From Parapedobacter sp964613725 (GTDB lineage: Bacteria > Bacteroidota > Bacteroidia > Sphingobacteriales > Sphingobacteriaceae), in the NCBI GenBank assembly GCA_964613725.1, contig CAZTJY010000011.1, positions 1-43,283 of the forward strand: 43,283 nucleotides of DNA, given 5' to 3'. The notes under the pieces were generated by a model. That model was not told the origin of the DNA. It made no database searches and saw only the letters and a list, made by a program, of their open reading frames with translations. Made by a program: the position numbers and the translations under genes. Shown here piece after piece: positions 37,001 through 43,283 of this stretch (its first letter is position 1; each line of letters opens with the position of its first letter).

Positions 37001-37192
37001 TTTACCATAACAGCTAAAAATACCTCCAAGAAGAATCGCTATGTCCAACAAGCCCGGCTCAATGGAAAGCCCTTAGCGAATTGTTGGTTCCCCGCATCCG
37101 AATTGCTTAAAGGCGGGCAGCTTGAACTAGTTATGGGGCCCGAGCCCAATACCGAGTGGGGTGCAACAGTCCCACCGCCTGTGAGTAACTAG
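34034..37192 (+). CDS. Glycoside hydrolase family 92 (alpha-mannosidase-like) with long N-terminal extension
   Basis: 1052 residues, about 250-300 longer than a plain GH92 enzyme. Signal peptide (to about FAFG-Q, residue 25); residues 28-200 look like a galactose-binding-like beta-sandwich similar to the C-terminal domain of rhamnogalacturonan lyases (IWQIGQQDGSPDGMALAPDE, GYEDRFFLVG, WPYVLPGPANGWGGT); the GH92 region runs from about residue 310. EGNAW (Glu836) and GDEDQGQMSAW (Asp936, Asp938) match the catalytic acid and base of characterised GH92 enzymes, which are calcium-dependent exo-alpha-mannosidases. The usual N of DEDNGQ is Q here. A GGAGG ribosome site lies upstream. Confidence 0.9.
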   Translation: MKKTMYLSSVLAAVLWSTVQFAFGQNHTIWQIGQQDGSPDGMALAPDEYSQFVGHDFGYEDRFFLVGHSSPESDWPYVLPGPANGWGGTGRTAGIRSHVLQAYFVMKETPPHGACKLVVGILDTEQQAPPLLKVTVNNQSWTRQLSGGSGSEEPQGPYTPADTQHVVIDLPAGSIKAGYNEIKLTTLIGGWLVFDNIRLEGPSDARIAVPGDALVKRVAAAEYEVTQDGQRYQPLLIDVAHVKNSPVLTVEIDGEVAFRERIERREYGFEVPMPRVASHATSRYALFLDGKAIDEGKIERAPQPLITPADYVSTMMGTAHSRWMIAPGPWMPFSMVKISPDNQNRGWQAGYDPTFESIGTFSHIHEWTMAGLGTFPVTGVLTTQIGDQSDPDSGYRSRIDKDSEQAPLGYYKVHLTDYDITAELTATTRASLQRYTYHDADTGRIMVDFTIPAEYRYQVEELDVKQVSPYRLEGYSKQLSPGVWSKDADQAYTVYFVMEFDQPILRAGNWLNGQVETKDELHATAIETAGMYVEFDTRQSPAVQVRTAISYVSTANAAANLETEISQPFGWDFDAVREHQRDVWNDLLARVKVTGNDRREKMRFYTNMYRSLASRNIFSDVDGKWRDADERIQQFSNADDVALGCDAFWNTFWNLNQFWNLVTPEWSNRWVRSQLAMYDANGWLAKGPAGMEYIPVMVAEHEIPLIVGAYQMGIRDFDAQKAFEAVYKMQTTPAERVAGGLAGNRDLVTYLKHRYVPYDEGRFSNSLEYSYDDWTVSQFAKSLGKQAEYRQFQERGQWWRNAIDPATGYARMKDAAGNWFPDFDPFKSGANKHYVEGNAWQLTYFVPQDIPGLATLIGRDTFINRLQWGFEESYKWRFNGPNDQYWDYPVVQGNQQSMHFAYLFNWVGKPWLTQHWSRAIMDRYYGYGVSNAYLGDEDQGQMSAWFVMSALGLFQIDGGARENPIYEIGSPIFERVDIDLGERFGRGKRFTITAKNTSKKNRYVQQARLNGKPLANCWFPASELLKGGQLELVMGPEPNTEWGATVPPPVSN

Positions 37193-37228
37193 GCGACTAA
37201 GTAAGAAATAGACAAACACGGACATACA

Positions 37229-38530
37229 ATGAAGAGTACGTTGGTTTTAATGTTGTCAGTTGGGTTTGGCATGGCCGCATGCGGGCCCCATTCGCCTGCC
37301 GACCGTGCGTTGGCTACCCAAATCAGCCAAGATACCTTGATGCAGACGGTTAAATCCATGGCGCGGGCGACCGTGGGCTCGGGATTCAATGCGGGCGACG
37401 GATATGCCGAAGTATGGATACGTGATTACAATACGTTCATCACGTTGGCCGCCGAGCTACACCCCGCTGAAACCATCAAGGAGAACCTCCGCGTGTTTTT
37501 CCGCCTGCAAGGCGAAGACGGCAATATCGTCGACGGCTTCGTGCCTAAAGAACAAGCTCAAGCCGCGGGCGGGGGGTATGCCTATATCTATTCCGCATTG
37601 GAACCCCATTATGCCGGGCATAAGAATACGGTAGAAACCGATCAGGAAAGCTCGTTGGTGCAGGCGGTTTACAAATACATTTCAAAGAGTGGCGATAAGG
37701 CCTTTTTGCAAGACACCGTGGGCGGGCAAACCGTTGCCCGACGCATGGAGCGGGCCATGGATTTTCTTATGGCACATCGGTACGACCGGACGTATGGTCT
37801 GCTGTGGGGTGCTACCACGGCCGATTGGGGTGATGTGCAACCCGAGCATCCCTGGGGTGTTTACCTCACCGACAACACGCATTATGCCGTTGATATCTAT
37901 GATAATGCCATGTTTTTGATTGCGCTTGACAATTTGATGGAGCTAATCCCAGATACGAGGCCGAAGTGGAGCACGATCCGTGACGAGCTTGTTAAGCGTT
38001 GCATGGCCCACCTGTGGGATAACGAGCGTGAAAAGTTCATCCCCCACATCTACTTGGATGGTTCGCCTTTCCCCGATGGATTCGATGAAATGGCAGTCTA
38101 CTACCATGGTGGCACGGCAGTGGCCATTGAAGCGGGCTTGTTGTCAAAAGCACAGGTGAAGCACGCGCTCGATCGGATGGTGGCCAACGTCCAGCAATCC
38201 GGTGCCGCAACCATCGGGCTTACCTTATATCCGACCTACCCCGAAGGCAGTTTTAAAAACAAGGGCATGTACCCTTATGGCTATCAGAATGGGGGCGACT
38301 GGGATTGGTTTGGCGGCCGGATGATTCAACAACTTATCCACTACGGTTTTGTGGCCGAAGCGTATGAACAAGTACAGCCTATGCTGCGCCGCGCTGTTGA
38401 CAACCACGGTTTCTATGAGTGGTATACCGTAGATAATCTGCCTAATGGCTCGGGAACTTTCCGTGGGGCTGCGGGGGTGCTTTATGATGCTATCGTTTTG
38501 TTTGAGGGGTTTGCTGCTGCGAATCATTGA
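37229..38530 (+). CDS. Lipoprotein with six-hairpin (alpha/alpha) glycosidase-like fold
   Basis: 433 residues. The lipobox GMAACG anchors Cys18, so the enzyme is a periplasmic or surface lipoprotein. It has repeated helix-rich motifs of an (alpha/alpha)6 toroid: GDGYAEVWIRDYNTF, HYAVDIYDNAMFLIALDNL, AVYYHGGTAVAIEAGLL and YGYQNGGDWDWFGGRMIQQL. This resembles MGH1/amylo-alpha-1,6-glucosidase or GH63/GH37-type proteins but matches none closely; Asp in WIRDYNT and the acidic cluster in WGATTADWGD are catalytic candidates. It is not a clear GH125, although a mannosidase partner for GH92 would fit. Located 36 bases after GH92. Confidence 0.75.
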   Translation: MKSTLVLMLSVGFGMAACGPHSPADRALATQISQDTLMQTVKSMARATVGSGFNAGDGYAEVWIRDYNTFITLAAELHPAETIKENLRVFFRLQGEDGNIVDGFVPKEQAQAAGGGYAYIYSALEPHYAGHKNTVETDQESSLVQAVYKYISKSGDKAFLQDTVGGQTVARRMERAMDFLMAHRYDRTYGLLWGATTADWGDVQPEHPWGVYLTDNTHYAVDIYDNAMFLIALDNLMELIPDTRPKWSTIRDELVKRCMAHLWDNEREKFIPHIYLDGSPFPDGFDEMAVYYHGGTAVAIEAGLLSKAQVKHALDRMVANVQQSGAATIGLTLYPTYPEGSFKNKGMYPYGYQNGGDWDWFGGRMIQQLIHYGFVAEAYEQVQPMLRRAVDNHGFYEWYTVDNLPNGSGTFRGAAGVLYDAIVLFEGFAAANH

Positions 38531-38634
38531 TTCGCCTCGGTAAACGTGCTGCAATGGCGGGCACGGGTCGTTGATCTCAACGGTTCGCCATGCATTGCTA
38601 TATGTATTATTGCGTAATTTAATTTTTTTTGTGA

Positions 38635-40461
38635 ATGGAAAAGGAAAACGGTGAAACGGAAACAATGGCGTTGAATGCCTCTGCGACATGGAGAAACACG
38701 AAACAGGAAATCATGCCTGCCACGGTACGGGCAACGGATAAGAGCGGTTACGCCATCTATCCCTCCCATCCGTTGGAAGATGGGACAATCTACAATGGTT
38801 ATGAGCCATTGGCCCAATGGATCATCCAGCAAAAAACGGTGGTCATAGACGGCTATGTCGGGAATTTTTGGAGTCGTATCATCGATGAGTTAACCCTAGC
38901 GTTTAAAACGCAGGGAACCGAAGTGAACTGGTACGTGATGGATGATTTCTTGAAGCCGGAGGCCACGATCGAAAAGCTGGTGCAGCCCTTTTTGGGTGCT
39001 GAAGATTCGGTATGGGGCACGAAGACGTCGCTTCAGCTAGCCGATTTCTACCAAATGGATGCCTTGGCAGCGCTTAAGCCCAACCCCGATTTTCCCGTCA
39101 ACATCCTCATCGGAACAGGGGCTGCTTTGAGCGGATGGGAAACCCCTGCGATATACATCGATTTACCCAAGAATGAATTGCAACATCGCATGAATGCCGG
39201 TTCGATTACCAATTTGGGAAAATCGTCCCCCGAAAAGCCGGCAGCGATGTACAAACGGTTTTACTTTGTAGACTGGGTGGTTTGTAACCAGCATAAGGCA
39301 TCCATGCTTCATCGGGCGGCTGTGTTGGCTGATGGGCAAGGGGTCGACTGGATGACGTGGGCTTACACACCGGATATCCATAAAGGTCTAAAGACGCTGG
39401 CGGAATCGGTGTTCCGGCCGCGCCCATGGTTTACGCCGGGCTCTTGGGGCGGACAGTGGCTCATGGAGCATATCCCGCAAATCAGTCCGGAAGAACCCAA
39501 CTACGCTTGGTCGTTCGAACTCATTGCTCCTGAAAACGGCTTGGTTTTCGAACGGAATGGTGTCCGATTGGAAGTATCCTTCGACTGTTTGATGATACTT
39601 GCCGGAGCACAGGTCTTGGGTAAACACCATGCGCGGTTCGGCAATGCGTTCCCCATCCGGTTCGATTTTCTCGACACGTTCGATGGCGGTAACCTGTCCA
39701 TCCAATGCCACCCCTCGCTACCCTATATCCAGGAACATTTCGGTGAGGCGCTCACGCAGGATGAGACCTACTATATGCTGGATTGTGCGCCGGATGCGAA
39801 GGTTTACCTGGGCTTTCAAGATGATATCGATCCCGCTGCCTTCAGGCAGGAATTAGAACACAGTTTGGCCAACGATACCGAAGTGGCGATTGAGCAATAT
39901 GTACAGTCATTCCCGGCCAAAAAACACGATCTGTACCTTATCCCAAACGGCACAATACACAGTTCCGGGCGGGACAATTTGGTGCTTGAGATCAGCGCGA
40001 CGCCCTATATTTTTACCTTCAAGATGTATGATTGGTTGAGCAAGGACCTGAATGGCGACCCCCGGCCGATCAATATCGAGCATGCCTTCAATAACCTGCA
40101 GTTTGACCGGAAAGGGCAACGGGTACCCCAAGAGCTTATTGCCAAGCCGTACGTCTTGGAACAGGGTGCCGGTTGGAAAACCATCCATTTACCCACGCAT
40201 GCAGCACATTTTTACGACGTGCATCGAATCGAGTTTGAAAATGAGGTGACTGTGCAAACCCGTCAAGCTTGCCATGTGATGATGTTGGTGGAAGGCACGG
40301 AAATAAGGGTACGGATCGGCAATAAAGAAACGGTATTCCAGTATGCGGAAACATTCGTTATCCCGGCAGCGGTATCCCAATATACGCTGATCAACACCAG
40401 CGGCGCAACAGCCAAGGTAGTGAAAGCATTTGTAAAAGATGACGATGAAACAACACCGTAA
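38635..40461 (+). CDS. Class I mannose-6-phosphate isomerase fused to a kinase-like N-terminal domain
   Basis: 608 residues. The C-terminal part (about 290-600) is a type I phosphomannose isomerase: QCHPSLPYIQEHFG and DETYYMLDC and PNGTIHSSGRDNLVLEIS give the Q-x-H, E and H zinc ligands, followed by the FKMYDWLSKDLNG region. It interconverts mannose-6-phosphate and fructose-6-phosphate. The N-terminal 250-270 residues resemble a P-loop kinase fold (VVIDGYVGNFWSRIIDEL, AIYIDLPKNELQHRMNAGS, RFYFVDWVVCNQHKA), but the Walker A glycine-lysine is absent. No signal peptide: cytosolic. The MFS gene starts inside its last codons (23-base overlap). Confidence 0.85.
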   Translation: MEKENGETETMALNASATWRNTKQEIMPATVRATDKSGYAIYPSHPLEDGTIYNGYEPLAQWIIQQKTVVIDGYVGNFWSRIIDELTLAFKTQGTEVNWYVMDDFLKPEATIEKLVQPFLGAEDSVWGTKTSLQLADFYQMDALAALKPNPDFPVNILIGTGAALSGWETPAIYIDLPKNELQHRMNAGSITNLGKSSPEKPAAMYKRFYFVDWVVCNQHKASMLHRAAVLADGQGVDWMTWAYTPDIHKGLKTLAESVFRPRPWFTPGSWGGQWLMEHIPQISPEEPNYAWSFELIAPENGLVFERNGVRLEVSFDCLMILAGAQVLGKHHARFGNAFPIRFDFLDTFDGGNLSIQCHPSLPYIQEHFGEALTQDETYYMLDCAPDAKVYLGFQDDIDPAAFRQELEHSLANDTEVAIEQYVQSFPAKKHDLYLIPNGTIHSSGRDNLVLEISATPYIFTFKMYDWLSKDLNGDPRPINIEHAFNNLQFDRKGQRVPQELIAKPYVLEQGAGWKTIHLPTHAAHFYDVHRIEFENEVTVQTRQACHVMMLVEGTEIRVRIGNKETVFQYAETFVIPAAVSQYTLINTSGATAKVVKAFVKDDDETTP

Positions 40462-41845
40462 ATTACCCAAAATCCTCTGGTGGGCCTGTGCCGTTGCGGC
40501 ACTGGGAGGCTTCCTGTTTGGATTTGATATGGCGGTCGTATCGGGGATACTGCCATTCGTTGCGAAGCAGTTTTCGCTTTCAGCGTTCCAGCAAGGCTGG
40601 TTTGTTTCCTCGGCGCTGGTGGGATGCATAGCGGGGGTGGCGGTGTCGGGCGAACTTGGCGACCGGTACGGCCGGCGCCGGGTACTGGTGTTGGCCGCTG
40701 TTTTATTCCTGGCATCCGCCTTGGGGTGCGGGTTGCTGCCTACGTTTCAAACGATTATCGTGGCGCGTATCCTAGGGGGCGTTGGCGTGGGTATTGCATC
40801 CAGCATGGTGCCGCTGTACATTTCCGAAATCGCGCCGGCCAACATTAGAGGGCGGTTGGTGACTTACTACCAATTGGCTGTTACATTGGGTATCTTGGTG
40901 GCGTATCTTAGCAACGCTTTTTTGGTGCAGGCCCTATCCGGTGCGGAAGCGTTATCGGGCTGGATCGGCGTATGGTTCCAACAAGAGGTGTGGCGCGCGA
41001 TGTTTATCGTGGGTGCTTTGCCTGCACTGGTGTTCCTGCTGGGGTTATTGGGCATTCCGGAAAGCCCGCGATGGCTGCTGCAAAAGGGACGGGTAGCCGC
41101 GGGGACGGCATTGCTCACCCGGTTCGTGGGGGAAGCAGAAGCTACAGCTGACGTACAAAGCAGGCAGCGGCAACAGGGGCAATATCGGGCTTCTTACCGC
41201 GATTTGTTTTCACCGCGGTTGCGGAAGCCGCTCCTCTTGGGGTTGCTGCTGCCGTTCTTTTCACAGTTCTGCGGCATCAACGCGATTATTTATTATGGTC
41301 CAAGTATACTGAACGACGCGGGCGTAAGCTTATCAAACTCCCTGCAAAGCCAGATCATCTTTGGTGCAGCCAACCTCGCCTTTACATTAATCGCGGTTTG
41401 GAAGGTTGATCGGCTGGGTAGGCGGCCGCTCTATTTGATCGGTACCGCGGCGGCGGCACTGAGCCTAACGGCGGTCGGCGCGTGCATGTATACGGAAAAC
41501 ACACAGGGTTTGCTATTGCTGCTCTCGGTCGTCATATTCTTGGCGAGCTTTGCTTTTTCAATCGGCCCCCTCAAATTTGTGGTCGCAGCCGAGATTTTCC
41601 CTGCCCATATCCGCGGCAGGGCGATCGCGCTCAGCATCATGGTCATGTGGGTGGCCGACACCGTCATCGGGCAATTGACCCCCGTTTTGCTTGAAAGCAT
41701 CGGCGCGGGTTTCACCTTCTGGTTTTTCGCGTTTTGGTGTATACTCGCCTTTGTGGTGGTTTACCGGCTATTGCCCGAGACCAAGGGGAAGACGCTAGAA
41801 GAGATACAGGATGGTTGGTCGGTAAAAGACGAACAGATACATTAA
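40439..41845 (+). CDS. MFS sugar porter (inner-membrane sugar transporter)
   Basis: 468 residues with 12 hydrophobic segments. Sugar-porter signatures are visible: ALGGFLFGFDMAVVSGIL at the start, GDRYGRRRVL after TM2, PESPRWLL near the centre, VDRLGRRPLYLIG in the second half and LPETKGKTLEEIQDG at the end. It probably imports a monosaccharide (mannose is likely from context) by proton symport. The start is ATG 40439 or 40445, overlapping the isomerase gene, so translation is coupled. Last gene of the susC operon. Confidence 0.94.
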   Translation: MTMKQHRKLPKILWWACAVAALGGFLFGFDMAVVSGILPFVAKQFSLSAFQQGWFVSSALVGCIAGVAVSGELGDRYGRRRVLVLAAVLFLASALGCGLLPTFQTIIVARILGGVGVGIASSMVPLYISEIAPANIRGRLVTYYQLAVTLGILVAYLSNAFLVQALSGAEALSGWIGVWFQQEVWRAMFIVGALPALVFLLGLLGIPESPRWLLQKGRVAAGTALLTRFVGEAEATADVQSRQRQQGQYRASYRDLFSPRLRKPLLLGLLLPFFSQFCGINAIIYYGPSILNDAGVSLSNSLQSQIIFGAANLAFTLIAVWKVDRLGRRPLYLIGTAAAALSLTAVGACMYTENTQGLLLLLSVVIFLASFAFSIGPLKFVVAAEIFPAHIRGRAIALSIMVMWVADTVIGQLTPVLLESIGAGFTFWFFAFWCILAFVVVYRLLPETKGKTLEEIQDGWSVKDEQIH

Positions 41846-41879
41846 TTTAAGAGGGCGACGAAACCTAGGGTACGACTTT

Positions 41880-42251
41880 CTACCCAAAGAAGTTATAGGG
41901 TTTGCCAAACTCTACACCATACGATTTCTTATATTCTGTTATGAAAAGATAATATCTTTTTTTCGCTTCTTCCGTCAACTTCATCCGGTTCATCGCTTTA
42001 ATGAGCATAGCCAGGGCTTCCTCATTAAAAGGGTCGATTTCAAATAGGGCCTCAGCAAACGCGATGACACTCGTATGCTCATCGGCCTTATAACAGTTGT
42101 GCATTCCATATATAAGAGCGGATTCCACATTAGATTCGATGTGTTGCTTAAACGTATCGAATAGAGGTAGATCGTTGTTTTTGAGAAATTTGCCCCGAGC
42201 TGGCCGTTTTGTGAGGGCAACAGCTGGCACTGGAGTTTTTGCGTGTTCCAC
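41880..42251 (-). pseudogene. 5'-truncated helical-repeat (BTAD-like) regulator remnant
   Basis: The frame encodes 123 residues. From about residue 15 on (KFLKNNDLPLFDTFKQHI ... AFAEALFEIDPFNEEALAMLIKAMNRM ... AKKRYYLFITEYKKSYG) it looks like the C-terminal TPR-like end of bacterial-transcriptional-activator-domain proteins of Bacteroidota regulators. The first 14 residues are the complement of the GH92 remnant, so the real N-terminus and DNA-binding part are missing. The junction lies near 42170-42215. Family recognition is moderate; truncation is the best reading. Confidence 0.5.
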
Positions 42252-42887
42252 GATCCGCAGGGGTTAATCGATCTGATGGGTGGAGATCATATGTTCAATA
42301 CGATGATGGATTCCGTGTTCATCGTGCCCAGCAACGAAGGGATGAAAAGCCGGCGGATGATCCATGAAATGCGGGAAATGCAGGTCATGAACATGGGGCA
42401 GTACGCGCACGGCAACCAGCCCATCCAGCACATGATTTATTTATATAATTACTCCAAACAGCCTTGGAAAGCGCAATATTGGGTACGGGAAGTGATGGAT
42501 AAGCTCTATTCGCCAGCAGCCGATGGTTACTGTAGCGACGAAGATAACGGTCAGACGTCCGCATGGTATGTGTTTTCTGCATTGGGATTCTACCCGGTAT
42601 GCCCCGGGTCGGACGAATATGTTATCGGCTCACCGCTTTTCCGGAAGGCAACATTGCATTTGGAGAACGGAGAAACGGTTACCATCTCAGCACCAAATAA
42701 CCAGCCGCAAAACCGTTATATCGAATCGTTGGCGGTCGATGGTAATCCGTATACCAGAAATTACGTCGCGCATGAAACGCTGACCGCAGGTGCTGATCTT
42801 GTTTTCACCATGGGAAGTAACGCCAATACGTCACGCGGAACCGCGGATGAAGACGCCCCTTATTCGTTTTCAGATGTAAAGGAATGA
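42213..42887 (+). pseudogene. 5'-truncated GH92 glycoside hydrolase remnant
   Basis: GH92 homology begins at 42213 with EGNSWHWSFCVFHDPQGLIDLMGG and continues to MGS-NANTSRG and a C-terminal FSDVKE. It contains the SDEDNGQTSAWYVFSALGFYPVCPG signature. Only the last quarter (about 225 residues) of a normal 750-residue enzyme is present. The frame is open back to a TAG at 42168, with no ATG near the homology start, and GTG 42243 is an internal codon. The N-terminal barrel, including the substrate pocket, is gone. It is not a copy of the full GH92 upstream, whose signature differs (DEDQGQ). Confidence 0.8.
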
Positions 42888-42915
42888 GGATGCCCGGAAA
42901 TACCTAGCGCAATGT

Positions 42916-43283
42916 TCATTGCTTATATTTCGCAATGTATTCGCTGGGCGACATACCAAATTGCTTTTGGAAGTTGCGGCCGAAATGGGTCTGTGAGCTG
43001 TATCCCACACGATAGGATACCTCGTAGATTTTATAGCGGCCTTCGCTGAGCAGTTCAGCCGCTTTCTTTAGACGGGCTACATTGATAATGTCATTGGGCG
43101 TCAAATCGGATATCGCCTTGATCTTGCGGTATAAGGTGGGTCGGCTCATATGCATCTTTTCGGCGAGGTGCTCCACGTCGAACCCCACTTCACCCATATG
43201 CTCATGGATCAACGCGTTTAGTTCTTCCAAGAAAAGCTCGTCGGCCTTGGTGTGTGCCATGGAGTTGATGTGCGCCAAGGGTG
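42916..43283 (-). CDS. AraC-type DNA-binding C-terminal domain of a regulator, cut by window edge
   Basis: At least 121 residues, open to the last base, so the N-terminal part lies outside. Two helix-turn-helix motifs of the AraC family are visible (DVEHLAEKMHMSRPTLYRKIKAISDLTPNDIINVARLKKAAELL and YKIYEVSYRVGYSSQTHFGRNFQKQFGMSPSEYIAKYK). The preceding ADELFLEELNALIHEHM is the linker typical of hybrid two-component system proteins, which sense glycan fragments in Bacteroidota. That it is an HTCS rather than a plain AraC regulator is an inference from this linker and the neighbouring GH92. Confidence 0.85.
   Translation of the reverse strand, partial: PLAHINSMAHTKADELFLEELNALIHEHMGEVGFDVEHLAEKMHMSRPTLYRKIKAISDLTPNDIINVARLKKAAELLSEGRYKIYEVSYRVGYSSQTHFGRNFQKQFGMSPSEYIAKYKQ

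Noticed and set aside
41868..41885. Terminator after the MFS gene (GGGTA/TACCC)
   Set aside because: Only five base pairs and no T-run on either strand.

Overview
The window looks like a piece of a draft Bacteroidota chromosome, most likely from the family Sphingobacteriaceae. Three things point there: a SusC/SusD pair, promoters of the TTTG/TTGC-N19-TAnnTTTG type used by the Bacteroidota housekeeping sigma factor, and many exported proteins with Bacteroidota lipoboxes. Two runs of exactly ten N (22845-22854 and 27251-27260) are scaffold-gap placeholders. Both fall inside otherwise intact genes, so the apparent breaks in pruA and in the GH2 enzyme are assembly artefacts.

Region by region. 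1-3110 (minus): the start of a PlsC-type acyltransferase (cut by the window edge), a small lipoprotein, an SDR oxidoreductase, an LPG-synthase/flippase-like membrane protein and a small membrane protein. 3196-7443 (plus): a lipocalin-like lipoprotein, a DUF2911 protein, the nucleotide-sugar genes rfbA and gmd (overlapping by 8 bases), and a membrane-anchored coiled-coil protein. 7454-15701 (minus): a very large NtrY-like histidine kinase, the fumarate reductase/succinate dehydrogenase operon (sdhC-sdhA-sdhB) and an outer-membrane beta-barrel protein. 15832-15952: an intergenic 11-bp tandem repeat array with an inverted copy. 16023-18958 (plus): a CsbD-like stress protein, a CsaA-like tRNA-binding protein, tadA, Fe/Mn superoxide dismutase and a quinone-oxidoreductase-like dehydrogenase. 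18972-21742 (minus): DinB, an SDR and a GH140-like (DUF4038) enzyme. 21878-25873: proline catabolism (pruA), then a beta-carbonic anhydrase with a SulP anion transporter (probably bicarbonate).

26514-41845 is a carbohydrate-utilization locus. It holds a GH2 enzyme, a GntR/UTRA regulator, SusC, SusD, a 1052-residue GH92 enzyme with a long N-terminal extension, a lipoprotein with a six-hairpin (alpha/alpha) glycosidase-like fold, a mannose-6-phosphate isomerase fused to a kinase-like N-terminal domain, and an MFS sugar porter. Read as a pathway: SusCD imports a glycan, the GH92/GH2/toroid enzymes trim it in the periplasm, the MFS porter takes the monosaccharide inward, and the fusion protein feeds it to fructose-6-phosphate. 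Mannose is the natural guess because of GH92 plus the isomerase. A perfect 14-bp palindrome overlaps the -7 element of the susC promoter, opposite the divergent gntR gene, which gives a direct candidate mechanism for control by GntR.

41880-43283 is the ragged edge of the locus. A 5'-truncated GH92 remnant (plus) and a 5'-truncated helical-repeat regulator remnant (minus) meet head-to-head, followed by the C-terminal AraC-type DNA-binding domain of a regulator that runs off the window and is probably a hybrid two-component system. No rRNA, tRNA, CRISPR array, insertion sequence or prophage gene was recognised.
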